This document shows positions 25,616 to 34,179 of a stretch of DNA of 34,586 nucleotides, one piece after another. This DNA comes from Gemmatimonadota bacterium (GTDB taxonomy: Bacteria > Gemmatimonadota > Gemmatimonadetes > Gemmatimonadales > Gemmatimonadaceae). Positions within the stretch are counted from its first letter, which is position 1. Each line of letters opens with the position of its first letter. Location of the stretch: positions 8,220 to 42,805 of the forward strand of contig PMEM01000068.1 in NCBI GenBank assembly GCA_003155795.1. The letters are read 5' to 3'. The notes under the pieces were generated by a model. The model did not search any database. It had not been told where the DNA came from and saw nothing but the letters and a program-made list of their open reading frames with translations. The translations under genes were made by a program, and so were the position numbers.

Positions 25616-27118
25616 TCAGTCCGGCGCGCCGAGGTAAGCGTCGATCTGGGCGCGCTGGAGCGTCCCGGAGTAATCAACGTAGCCAACCTTGGTCTCGGAA
25701 TAAAAGTCGTAAACTTCCCAACCGCCCTCTCGATGGCCATTACCGGTCTGCTTTACCCCTCCAAACGGGAGATGTGCCTCGGCACCTATCGTCGGCGCGT
25801 TGATGTACGTGATGCCCGTGTCGAGCTGTTCCAGCGCGCGGAACGATACGTTCACGTCACGTGTGTATACAGACGACGAAAGGCCGTACTTGACACTGTT
25901 ATTGACCGCGAAGGCTTCATCGACCGTGGACACACGAATAACCGACAGCACCGGTCCAAAGATCTCCTCGTAGGCGATCCGATGCGTTGGCTCGACGCGC
26001 GTGAAGATCGTCGGCTCGTAAAACAGCCCGTCGTCCAGACCGTGGCCGGTGGCGCGATGCGCACCACAAACGATATCGGCACCGTCTGCCTGACCGATAT
26101 CCACGTAGTGCTCGATCTTGCTCAGAGCGGCTTCGTTGATGACAGGACCGATGTCAGTTCCCTTCTTGCGGCCGTCGCCGATCTTGAGCGCCTTGGTGCG
26201 CTCGACCAGCATGCCGAGGAAGTTGTCGTGAATTCCCTTTTGCAGAATGAGCCGACTGGTTGCCGTGCAGCGCTGCCCCGTAGTGCCAAATGCGCCCCAG
26301 AGCGCGCCCTCGAGCGCCAGATCGAGATCAGCGTCATCCAGCACTATCTGCGCGTTCTTGCCGCCCATCTCGAGCGATAGCCGCTTGTGCATTCGCCCAC
26401 AGGTCGCGCCGACGAGACTTCCCGTCGCCGTCGAGCCTGTGAACGAAATGAGAGGAACGTCGGGATGTTCGACCAGCGGCGCACCTACGTCTTCACCAGT
26501 TCCGTGCAACAACTGGATCACTTCCGGTGGAAGGCCCGCGTCGAGCAGGATTTCCACAAGCAACGTACCAGTATGCGGAACATCTTCCGCGGGTTTGAAC
26601 ACGACCGAGTTTCCGCAGACGAGTGCCGGGAACATCTTCCAGGTCGGAATCGCCATCGGGAAATTGAACGGGCAGATCAACCCCGCGACACCGATCGGTC
26701 TGCGATAGCTCATCGCCCACTTGTTTCGCGATTCGGAGGGAACGGTGCGACCAGAAAGCATACGGCCCATCGTCGCAGCGTAGTACGCAGTATCGATTCC
26801 TTCCTGGACATCGCCGCGAGTTTCAGTTAGCGGCTTGCCCATTTCGCGCGTCATCGCGTCAGCGATTTCGTCCTTGCGCGAAGTCATGATATCGCCCGTC
26901 TTTCTGAGCACGTCGCCGCGAAGTGGTGCGGGTGTCGCCTTCCACAATTCGAATCCACGCTTTGCGCTTGCGACAGCACGATCTACATCTGTTGAATTGG
27001 AGAGCGGAAATTTTCCGATCACATCGTTCCGATCCGCCGGGTTCCGATTTTCGAGGTATTTGCCAGTCGAAGGGTCGACCCACTCGCCGGCTATGAAGTT
27101 CTTGAAGATTTTCATCAT
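25616..27118 (-). CDS. NAD(P)-dependent aldehyde dehydrogenase, semialdehyde type
   Basis: Aldehyde dehydrogenases oxidise an aldehyde to the acid using NAD or NADP. The 500-residue protein is full length with all key residues: Asn152 in CPFNFP, Lys175 in VFKPAED, the cofactor-loop FTGST, Glu250 in LEMGGKN, catalytic Cys284 in GQRCTA, and EEIFGPVLSV. The C-terminal INAPTIGAEAHLPFGGVKQTGNGHREGG segment resembles YcbD-type alpha-ketoglutarate semialdehyde or related dehydrogenases. No neighbouring sugar or amino-acid pathway genes support one substrate, so I leave it general. Its start overlaps the stop of the upstream membrane protein gene (ATGA). Confidence 0.93.
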   Translation of the reverse strand: MMKIFKNFIAGEWVDPSTGKYLENRNPADRNDVIGKFPLSNSTDVDRAVASAKRGFELWKATPAPLRGDVLRKTGDIMTSRKDEIADAMTREMGKPLTETRGDVQEGIDTAYYAATMGRMLSGRTVPSESRNKWAMSYRRPIGVAGLICPFNFPMAIPTWKMFPALVCGNSVVFKPAEDVPHTGTLLVEILLDAGLPPEVIQLLHGTGEDVGAPLVEHPDVPLISFTGSTATGSLVGATCGRMHKRLSLEMGGKNAQIVLDDADLDLALEGALWGAFGTTGQRCTATSRLILQKGIHDNFLGMLVERTKALKIGDGRKKGTDIGPVINEAALSKIEHYVDIGQADGADIVCGAHRATGHGLDDGLFYEPTIFTRVEPTHRIAYEEIFGPVLSVIRVSTVDEAFAVNNSVKYGLSSSVYTRDVNVSFRALEQLDTGITYINAPTIGAEAHLPFGGVKQTGNGHREGGWEVYDFYSETKVGYVDYSGTLQRAQIDAYLGAPD

Positions 27119-27744
27119 TTCACATTCTTGTAAAGCGTGACCTTCCCGTCGGCGATGCGAATGTCGCCTATGTAGCTGGGAAGCGGAATGGGAAACGCGT
27201 CTGGTGCGATCCCATCAGGTGCATCGTGCCTTATCTGCTGCACGAGCTTTGGTAATACGGACTTCGGCAAGGTGAAGTCGTGAATCTGCGCCTTTACAAC
27301 GTGCATCTGCGCCAGACCGGGACGCACGACATCCACCGTACCTGCGAGTTCAACCGTATCTCTCGCGCCGATCATCGACGCCAGGGGACCAAGCGCACGC
27401 TCCGCGCCGAGTTCCCGAAGCGGGACGACAGCGCGAACGCGCAATTGATTCCCGGAGACCATCGCCTGCACATCCGTGGACGACGGTGGAAGCTGTTTGG
27501 CGGTCTCCAGGATCAGATACGCTACCGCCTGAGCCGGCGTGAGCCTCGTCCCGCCGGAGGTTTTGGAGTCCTGCAACCCACGGACCGCCGCTTCCCCGGT
27601 TGTAGCATCAGTCGGCGTGACCGAATGCCATTCCCCAGCCACCGGCGCCGCCCCCGGGCTCTTTACCGCCCACCAGTAGTACCCGCCAGCGACAATCGCG
27701 GCCAGGATAATGAGGCACCCTACTTTTCTGAGGCAGCCGAACAT
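27115..27744 (-). CDS. Membrane-anchored protein of unknown function
   Basis: I do not recognise a family. The ATG at 27744 gives 209 residues beginning MFGCLRKVGCLIILAAIVAGGYYWW, one membrane helix preceded by basic residues. A GTG at 27777 would add 11 residues. The rest is predicted outside the cytoplasm. It holds a helix (LTPAQAVAYLILETAKQLP) and repeated beta-strands (QLRVRAVVPL, VELAGTVDVV, AQMHVVKAQIHDFTLPK), ending in IGDIRIADGKVTLYKNVK. The pattern recalls lipid- or ligand-binding shells that use a strand-helix repeat, but this is weak. It overlaps the aldehyde dehydrogenase gene by 4 nt and follows comM by about 150 bases. Confidence 0.7.
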   Translation of the reverse strand: MFGCLRKVGCLIILAAIVAGGYYWWAVKSPGAAPVAGEWHSVTPTDATTGEAAVRGLQDSKTSGGTRLTPAQAVAYLILETAKQLPPSSTDVQAMVSGNQLRVRAVVPLRELGAERALGPLASMIGARDTVELAGTVDVVRPGLAQMHVVKAQIHDFTLPKSVLPKLVQQIRHDAPDGIAPDAFPIPLPSYIGDIRIADGKVTLYKNVK

Positions 27745-27836
27745 GCTGAAAGCTAGCCAATATGGGGTGGGGTGCACACCCTGCGGGAGCCTTGGCGCAA
27801 GTGGAGGGGCAGTCGTTATGCCTCAGTTTCCAATCC

Positions 27837-27864
27837 GTGTCGGATCGACGCACTGATCCGACAC
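27837..27864 (-). terminator. Stem-loop after comM, possible weak terminator
   Basis: A perfect 10-bp stem, GTGTCGGATC with GATCCGACAC, closes an eight-base loop about 30 bases beyond the comM stop. No T run follows on either strand, so it could be an mRNA 3'-end structure or a protein site rather than a true intrinsic terminator. Confidence 0.4.
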
Positions 27865-27895
27865 AGAGGTAGACCCGAGGTTATTCGCCAGCGCC

Positions 27896-29416
27896 TCACT
27901 TCCGCGCCGATGGCCTGTACCGCAGCGCCTCAGCTACATGTCGCGCCTCGATCTTCTCATCTGCACCGAGATCCGCGATGGTCCTTGCCACCTTGAGTAC
28001 CCGGTGGTAGGAACGCGCCGATAGCTCCAACGTCGACGCTGCGGCATGCAGCAGTGTCCGCGCGTCATTCTCGATCGGCGTGTGCCGATCGAGCCAGCGG
28101 CCGGGGACGTGCGCGTTACAGGTAACGCCTCGCAGCATACCGTATCGCTTACGCTGTTGACACCGCGCCTGTCCAACACGCGCACGCATTTGCGATGAAC
28201 CATCACCGGTCGCGGCATCCCCACTCAAATCACGCAACGCGACGGCGCCGACGGGAACGTGCATGTCGATTCGATCGGTGAGCGGGCCGGACATTCGCGC
28301 CGCGTATTTCGCCACTTCTGCGGGACCGCAGGTACACTTGCGACCCGGCTCGCCAGCTCTGCCACACGGACAGGGATTGGTTGCACCCACGAGCGTGAAT
28401 CGCGCCGGGAACGTCACCGACATCGCCGCACGCGCGATCACGACTGTCGCATCTTCGAGAGGTTGACGCAATCCGTCGAGCACGCTACGCGGAAACTCGA
28501 GCATCTCATCCAGAAATAGAACGCCATTGTGCGCGAGGCTCACTTCACCGGGCCGGGGCGTGCTTCCGCCACCAATCAGTCCCGCTCCCGAAATCGAATG
28601 ATGCGGCGCGCGAAATGGGCGCGCACCAAGTGTAATGTCCTCCGACAACACTCCTGCAACCGAATGAATCGCAATAACCTCGAGTGCTTCCTCCTCACTC
28701 AGTTCTGGAAGAATCGTAGGAAGTCGGCGCGCAAGCATTGTCTTTCCCGCGCCTGGCGGCCCAATGAGAACGAGATTGTGAGATCCCGCCGCCGCAACTT
28801 CGAGCGCGCGCTTGGCAGTCTCCTGTCCCACCACATCCGAGAAGTCGATGTCGTACGCTCGTGGCACGGCGCTCGACTCCGGCAGGCGGCCAATGACCAG
28901 GTCATCACCGCGCAACTGAAGAACCAATTCGCGTAATGTCACAGGTGCGGCGAGCGAAATATTGGTCACTCGACCCGCCTCCGCATGGTTGGCGGGTGGA
29001 ACAACCAGAACTGCACCAGGCCACGCGCGTCCCACATGTCGTGCCACAGATAGCGAGCCCCTGATGTTGCGAACTGCGCCATCGAGACTGAGCTCGCCGA
29101 CAAATATCCGGTTCTCTACAGTGTTCGGATCGAGCTGCCCGGTGGCAACCAGAATTCCCAGAGCAATGGGAAGATCGAAGGAGCTTCCTTCCTTGCGCAC
29201 GTCCGCAGGAGCAAGGTTCACGGTGATGCGGCGCGGCGGAAGCGTGAATCCGGAATTGACGAGTGCAGCCCCCACTCGTTCCCTACTCTCCTTTACGGCG
29301 CCGACGGGAAGGCCAACAATCAACCATTGCGGTAAACCAGGCGCCGCATCCACTTCCACTGTAACATCGTACGCATCGATTCCAACCACCGCGGCTGATC
29401 GTATAGCTGCCAGCAT
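27896..29416 (-). CDS. comM: YifB/ComM-family Mg-chelatase-like AAA+ ATPase
   Basis: ComM is a hexameric helicase that promotes branch migration during natural transformation in Proteobacteria; homologues occur very widely. The 506-residue protein has the N-terminal ChlI-like domain (VEVDAAPGLPQWLIVGLP to SSFDLPIALGIL), Walker A GPPGAGKT at 219-226, Walker B VLFLDEM near 299-305, the Cys-rich NPCPCGRAGEPGRKCTCG segment, and the C-terminal helical domain ending in the EARHVAEALRYRP motif. The ATG at 29416 has an AAGGGGG ribosome site and matches the family start (MLAAIRSAAVVGIDAYDV). The longer open frame to 29563 has no family match. No other competence genes are in the window. Confidence 0.94.
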   Translation of the reverse strand: MLAAIRSAAVVGIDAYDVTVEVDAAPGLPQWLIVGLPVGAVKESRERVGAALVNSGFTLPPRRITVNLAPADVRKEGSSFDLPIALGILVATGQLDPNTVENRIFVGELSLDGAVRNIRGSLSVARHVGRAWPGAVLVVPPANHAEAGRVTNISLAAPVTLRELVLQLRGDDLVIGRLPESSAVPRAYDIDFSDVVGQETAKRALEVAAAGSHNLVLIGPPGAGKTMLARRLPTILPELSEEEALEVIAIHSVAGVLSEDITLGARPFRAPHHSISGAGLIGGGSTPRPGEVSLAHNGVLFLDEMLEFPRSVLDGLRQPLEDATVVIARAAMSVTFPARFTLVGATNPCPCGRAGEPGRKCTCGPAEVAKYAARMSGPLTDRIDMHVPVGAVALRDLSGDAATGDGSSQMRARVGQARCQQRKRYGMLRGVTCNAHVPGRWLDRHTPIENDARTLLHAAASTLELSARSYHRVLKVARTIADLGADEKIEARHVAEALRYRPSARK

Positions 29417-29859
29417 GCGTCCCCCTTGAGCACATGAAGTTCGCACCTTCAGGATCTGATAGCCGAACCACATCAGCGCGCGCAGCATCGTTGTAACAAC
29501 AGTCCAGCCGTCGCGCAAGCCGAGTTCGTGATCTCCGCGGCGGCCCGCTCCGCAATGGCTCACTGCCGGAGCGCACTACAAGGGTATTTCGCTCTTGCAG
29601 TTGCGGGGCCCGCGGTGTGGGTATAGAGTACGAAACGACCGCACTGGGCGGTTCAGCGGCAATCGCTGGACTCGCTGTCAACTCAAGTGGTTCTCCCGGA
29701 GGATTCGTGTTCCTGCGCGTCCACACGCCGTACTCCGGTTGGAGTCGATTCGAGAACACCCCAGCCGCGACTGACGCTGCCTCTGAGTCACAGGTAGAGG
29801 CGCGCTAGCCATGTCGCTCGGGACAGCTAGCTGACATCGCGCAGATTCGGGCACCGCAG
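29417..29859 (+). other. Divergent intergenic region, possible short coding frame
   Basis: This 443-base spacer lies between divergent comM and the antiporter pair and should hold both promoters, but I see no convincing -35/-10 pair. One plus frame is open from 29497 to a stop at 29806-29808; a GTG at 29617 would give 63 residues (GIEYETTALGGSAAIAGLAV onward) with fairly gene-like codon use but no signal peptide or recognisable domain. It could be a degraded gene end or chance. No repeat, tRNA or strong hairpin is visible. Confidence 0.35.
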
Positions 29860-31086
29860 ATGAGTTCAAGCCTCATTCTGGTGCTGCTCGTTGTTGGCGG
29901 ATACGCCGCTGCCCGCCTCGCTGTGGGCTTCATCGCAAGACGCTTTCTCGTCGTCGCCGGTGCCGAGTACCTGCTTCTCGGGATCCTCCTCGGCCCGCGC
30001 GTTTCCGGAATGATCAGTTCCAATGTCGTGGACAGTTTCGGCCCGTTCATAACGCTCGCGATTGGCTGGATGGGCGCCGTGATCGGTGCGGAGTTCTACA
30101 TTCCATCGCTGCTGCGGATTCGTGGCCAGGTATACCAGACGGCACTGCTTGAAGCGCTTCTGACCGCGACAACAGTGGCGGGCGTCATGTATGCCATTCT
30201 GGTCTGGCTGGTTGGCGTTTCGCCAGCCGTGGCACTTGCTCCGTCGGTGATCCTTGGCGCGATTGCGACGACGACATCATCGTGGGGAATCGCGCTCGCA
30301 GTACGACGACTCGCGCGCGAAGGAGCTGCGCGCGCACCGGTGCTTCGTCAGGTCCAGGTCGCAGCTGGCACCGATGGTGTTGTTGCGATTCTGATCTTCA
30401 ACCTGCTGCTCTGCCTTACCCATCCCGCGCCCCCCGCGGGGATACGGCCGCCGACGCCAACCGAGTGGGCAGTCATTACCGTCGCGATCGGAGTCATCGC
30501 AGGAATACTTTACCATCTCTTCCTGGGCGGTGAGCGCGATCCGGACCGCCTTTTCATTGCGCTCGCCGCTGCAATCACACTCGCCAGCGGGACAGCACTG
30601 TATGCGCGACTGTCACCGCTGCTTCCTGCAATGATCATCGGCGCGATCCTGATAAATACAAACCAGAATCGCACGGAGATCGCGACTGCGTTGCACCGCG
30701 TGCAGCGGCCGCTTTACCTGGTCCTGCTGATCTTTGCCGGCGCTGCATGGCAGCCCAGTACGCAAGCGGCACTTCTGCCTATTCTATTGTTTGTCGTAAT
30801 TCGCCTTGGCGCAAAGCTCGGATCGGCGCGCCTCGCCGCGCGTCTCTCGTCTCGACTCAACGTGCTCGGATTGAATTGGGGGCGAGCCCTCATGGGACAC
30901 GGAAGTCTCGCAATCGCGATCGCCCTCAACTACCGCCTGCTCGACAGTTCGGCGCTGCCCAATCTCGTCTTCAGCGCCACTATCGTGTCGGTATTCCTGA
31001 CCGATGTGGTCTCCGCGCGATTCGTCAGGAATGTGGTGCACCACAGCAGGTACGTTCAGCGACGCACTACGGAGATCCACAACTAG
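29860..31086 (+). CDS. CPA-family cation/proton antiporter-like membrane protein, first of pair
   Basis: The 408-residue protein is almost entirely hydrophobic, with about 11-12 membrane helices, and follows the Na+/H+ exchanger (CPA) pattern: ILLGPRVSGMIS near residue 45, a re-entrant-like GWMGAVIGAEF, SVILGAIATTTSSWGIAL, and an internal acidic residue in AAGTDGVVAIL at the place where CPA2 proteins carry an ion-binding Asp. Ion and direction are not predictable from sequence. No RCK/TrkA regulatory domain is attached. It is directly followed, without any spacer, by a second antiporter-like gene, which suggests coupled synthesis and perhaps a shared complex. Confidence 0.82.
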   Translation: MSSSLILVLLVVGGYAAARLAVGFIARRFLVVAGAEYLLLGILLGPRVSGMISSNVVDSFGPFITLAIGWMGAVIGAEFYIPSLLRIRGQVYQTALLEALLTATTVAGVMYAILVWLVGVSPAVALAPSVILGAIATTTSSWGIALAVRRLAREGAARAPVLRQVQVAAGTDGVVAILIFNLLLCLTHPAPPAGIRPPTPTEWAVITVAIGVIAGILYHLFLGGERDPDRLFIALAAAITLASGTALYARLSPLLPAMIIGAILINTNQNRTEIATALHRVQRPLYLVLLIFAGAAWQPSTQAALLPILLFVVIRLGAKLGSARLAARLSSRLNVLGLNWGRALMGHGSLAIAIALNYRLLDSSALPNLVFSATIVSVFLTDVVSARFVRNVVHHSRYVQRRTTEIHN

Positions 31087-32430
31087 ATGCGTCGCGCGAT
31101 AATTCTCCTCGTCGTCTTCGGATTCGTGGAGCTGATCCGTCCGCTCGGGTCATCGGGTTACGGGTCGCAGGCGCTGCTCGCATTCGGGTTCCTCATTCTC
31201 GCAGCGTACACTGTTGGCGAAATAGCGCACGCGATTCACGCACCCGCGATCGTCGGATACCTTGCGGCAGGTGTCATTTTCGGACCGGTCGGTCTCCAAT
31301 CGGTGAGCAACAACGCGCTCACTCAACTTGAGCCGGTCAGCGGTCTTGCGATTGCGCTCATTGCATTCCTCGCGGGCTCGGAGTTGCGCTGGGACCAGTT
31401 GCGCGAGGAGTGGGTCGGCCTTCTCAAAATCATGGGGACCGAACTGGCTCTGAGTGCTGTTGGACTTGGCACGGTGTTGTATCTCGCGAGCAACTACATC
31501 CCATTCCTGCACGGTCGTCCGACAAGCGAGATCATTGCAGTAACGCTGCTATTTGCGTCGGTTGCAATAGTGCATTCGCCAGCGGTGACGATCGCTCTGC
31601 TCAGCGAAACGCGCGCGAAAGGTCCGGTAGCGCGCACGACCCTGGGCGTCGTCCTGCTTGCTGACATCGTCGTAGTACTGCTCTTCACTGCGGCGATGGC
31701 ATCTGCGCGCACATTCGCGCCGACCGCGGGAATGGCTGATACGTCATTCATTCGGATCGGCTGGGAGATCATCGGCGCGCTGATCGTTGGCGCAATACTC
31801 GGCGCGGGGATCGCGCTGTATTTGCGATTCGTGGCCGAGGAGCTGTTTCTATTTGCTATTGTGGCGACGTTTCTCGGCGCGGAGATCGCACGAATCGCAC
31901 ACGTGGAAGTTCTGCTCACGCTGATCACAGCCGGCTTTGTGACGGAGAACTTCTCGCGTCGACCTCACAGCAAGGCACTCCGTGATGCCATGGAACGATC
32001 CGCGGCGCCGGTGTTCGTCGTATTCTTCGCACTCGCCGGCGCGAAGATCGATGTGGCGACGGTGGTCGTCCTGCTCCCGGTACTGGTGCCGCTCGCACTG
32101 GTCCGAGTCGGAGCAATCTGGGGTGGCACACACCTGGGAGCGCGCTGGGCGCGCGCTCCAGAGACAGAAAGGCGGTACGTGTGGATGGGGCTCGTGTCGC
32201 AATCCGGAGTTGCGATCGGACTGGCGATGATAATCGCAGAAACTTTCCCTACTTTTGGCGGAAGCCTGCGCAGCCTGCTTCTCGCCCTGATTGCGTTGAA
32301 CGAAACCGTTGGTGCCATACTCTTCAGACGGGCGTTGGTCGCTACTGGCGAGGTTCCGGCGAATCCGGGTGGCGTGTCCGAACCGACACACGTTTCCGTC
32401 ATCGCATCGGACGAACCGCTGCAGGGTTAA
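31087..32430 (+). CDS. CPA-family cation/proton antiporter-like membrane protein, second of pair
   Basis: The 447-residue protein has about 12 membrane helices and a clearer Na_H_exchanger signature: HAPAIVGYLAAGVIFGPVGLQ near residues 51-71, ALIAFLAGSELRWDQLR, HSPAVTIALLSETRAKG, VVLLADIVVVLLF with the conserved buried Asp, and the final SQSGVAIGLAMIIAETFP. It starts at the base after the stop of the first antiporter gene and has no C-terminal nucleotide-binding domain; the tail is short and polar. It converges with the L,D-transpeptidase-like gene 14 bases away. Confidence 0.87.
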   Translation: MRRAIILLVVFGFVELIRPLGSSGYGSQALLAFGFLILAAYTVGEIAHAIHAPAIVGYLAAGVIFGPVGLQSVSNNALTQLEPVSGLAIALIAFLAGSELRWDQLREEWVGLLKIMGTELALSAVGLGTVLYLASNYIPFLHGRPTSEIIAVTLLFASVAIVHSPAVTIALLSETRAKGPVARTTLGVVLLADIVVVLLFTAAMASARTFAPTAGMADTSFIRIGWEIIGALIVGAILGAGIALYLRFVAEELFLFAIVATFLGAEIARIAHVEVLLTLITAGFVTENFSRRPHSKALRDAMERSAAPVFVVFFALAGAKIDVATVVVLLPVLVPLALVRVGAIWGGTHLGARWARAPETERRYVWMGLVSQSGVAIGLAMIIAETFPTFGGSLRSLLLALIALNETVGAILFRRALVATGEVPANPGGVSEPTHVSVIASDEPLQG

Positions 32431-32444
32431 TCGCGCGCGACGCG

Positions 32445-33926
32445 TTACGGCGAAGTCTGCAGCCGGTCACACATAGCCGACTGGTTCGCTTCCGGCATAT
32501 TCAATACCGCGCCAAGTCGAGCGTCTGCACCGGACGCATCGGGCCGGTACATCAATGCAGAGTCTCCTGACACATACGCCGTCGGTAACACCATATACAA
32601 CTCGGTAGCAGGCGCGTATGCGCCAGCTCGCGGCACCAGCGCGTCACGAAGGGCAGCGTAGTCATCAGCGACAAGGCACGCGCGCGCGACATTTCGCCCT
32701 TTGTCGGCCGCGCGAATCACGACAGAGTCGCCTCCCGCAAGCCGGATCCGCAACACAGCATTCGAGTTCGTCACGCGGCTGATCGTATCAGCAAGCACCG
32801 GCGGCAGTGGCAGCGTGCAGCTCGAGCTCACGCCAAGATTGGTTCTGAGAACTACAACGCCGTGCCGCATCACCGTAGCACGGCCCGTCGCTACATCCAG
32901 AACCACTGTCTGTCCCACGGGGCTGCGCGGGATCCAGCGATACCGTTCCAGGTTAGCAGCGACAATACGTGCGCGATCACGTGCACTCACGTTCAGCGCA
33001 GCCCGAGTGGCCGGTCCGACGCGGCCATCCGCGTGAATGCCTACGCGACGCTGAAAACTGCGCACGCCCCTCACGACGGCGGGAGAGTAATCCTTGCCCG
33101 CAGAGTCGGCTGCATCCATGTCACGGCTCAAGACCAGGCGCGTGCGCAGCCGTTCGACTGCCGCTCCGCGGGAGCCCGGACGCAGTACTGTCGAATCCGT
33201 TACGACGCCCCATCCCCCACGCGACTCGATGTCCAGCAATCGTCCCAGAGCATTGCTGAGCAATGCGTACTGCGGGCTGGCAGGGATCAACTGAGCAATC
33301 GCGACCGTGTCGGCGCTTTCGACCATTGCCGCGATGGCCGAATCTGACGGCCCCGCGGGCGGCGCGACGTTCCATGGCGCGTGAACTGCCGCTGGCGCGA
33401 CACCGCCATGCGCAACGACGCTGAGGTACCGGACAAGCGCAAATGTCAGCTGCAGATCGCGTCGCGCAAGCGAATCAACGCGTCGAGTGGAGACCGGCAC
33501 GCGGCGTGGAGCAGCAGCGAGAGGAGGACTCAGCGCAATCCCTTCATCATCCGCGCGACAGAGCAATCCCATCCTTACTCTGCGCTTATCGCTGGTCGCT
33601 TCGGGCCCGGTCCATAACGGAGCGTAATGTCGATCGTCGTAAATGCGGCGGCCAAGTGTCCAGTATTCCTGCGGGAAATCTGCTGGAGCGTCCTGGCTGA
33701 ACAGAATCTGTTCGAGGTCTGCCGCGGTCGCCCGCGTAAGAGAGTCTGGCGATATAGATGTTGTTGACGACGCCGATCGTCCAGTCGACGTCGTGTCGGC
33801 TCCAGCCGCCCGACTGCCTCCCTCGCACCCGAGACATGTCGCAAATGCGAGCACCGCAAGTGTCGGAGTGACACGATCGTATCGGAACCCTGCAACGCAA
33901 AATTGCACGTCAGCGCGATTCTTCAT
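32445..33926 (-). CDS. L,D-transpeptidase-like protein with degenerate YkuD domain
   Basis: The order of parts is that of YcbB/LdtD-type L,D-transpeptidases: an N-terminal hydrophobic export signal (possible lipoprotein Cys34, though the lipobox is poor), a scaffold domain with RHYAPLWTG, a PG_binding_1 domain at about 245-312 (RPGSRGAAVERL, FQRRVGIHADGRVGPATRAAL), an ANLERYRWIP linker, and a YkuD-like region. The catalytic SxGCxR motif is not intact. The best match is ARACLV with Cys417, lacking the Gly and Arg, and the upstream His motif is absent. It probably binds peptidoglycan but may not make 3-3 crosslinks. No clear ribosome site precedes the ATG. Confidence 0.82.
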   Translation of the reverse strand: MKNRADVQFCVAGFRYDRVTPTLAVLAFATCLGCEGGSRAAGADTTSTGRSASSTTSISPDSLTRATAADLEQILFSQDAPADFPQEYWTLGRRIYDDRHYAPLWTGPEATSDKRRVRMGLLCRADDEGIALSPPLAAAPRRVPVSTRRVDSLARRDLQLTFALVRYLSVVAHGGVAPAAVHAPWNVAPPAGPSDSAIAAMVESADTVAIAQLIPASPQYALLSNALGRLLDIESRGGWGVVTDSTVLRPGSRGAAVERLRTRLVLSRDMDAADSAGKDYSPAVVRGVRSFQRRVGIHADGRVGPATRAALNVSARDRARIVAANLERYRWIPRSPVGQTVVLDVATGRATVMRHGVVVLRTNLGVSSSCTLPLPPVLADTISRVTNSNAVLRIRLAGGDSVVIRAADKGRNVARACLVADDYAALRDALVPRAGAYAPATELYMVLPTAYVSGDSALMYRPDASGADARLGAVLNMPEANQSAMCDRLQTSP

Positions 33927-34123
33927 TATCGATTCGCCGATGAGCCCATTTCGGCACCTCTCCCGTTACACTGGTTTCGCTCGACGGCGCACGCGCGTCA
34001 CGCCGGGGTCGTCTCGCAACATAACGAATTGAAAGGCTTCGGTTCACCATTTCTCTTATGAGCCGTCGCCGCGACTGGCATTAGAAGTTGGCCGTAGAAG
34101 TCGGCGGCCTCGCGGCACTACAT

Positions 34124-34165
34124 GCTCAAAGGGCGGAGCAGCTTTCGCTGCCCCGCCCTTTAAGC
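34124..34165 (-). terminator. Terminator-like hairpin after pal
   Basis: AAAGGGCGGAGCAG at 34128-34141 pairs with 34148-34161 with one mismatch around a six-base loop. Three further pairs (GCT/AGC) extend it to 34124-34165. It begins 15 bases past the pal stop. On the minus strand the stem ends in TTT only, so it is a strong stem with a short T tract and could act in both directions. Confidence 0.75.
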
Positions 34166-34179
34166 CCAAGGAGTGCCGC

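Noticed and set aside
25517..26380. 287-codon plus-strand frame opposite aldehyde dehydrogenase
   Set aside because: The minus-strand frame has all catalytic residues; the opposite frame has no recognisable feature.
29417..29563. 49-codon N-terminal extension of comM
   Set aside because: The family start and ribosome site are at 29416; the extension has no matching residues.
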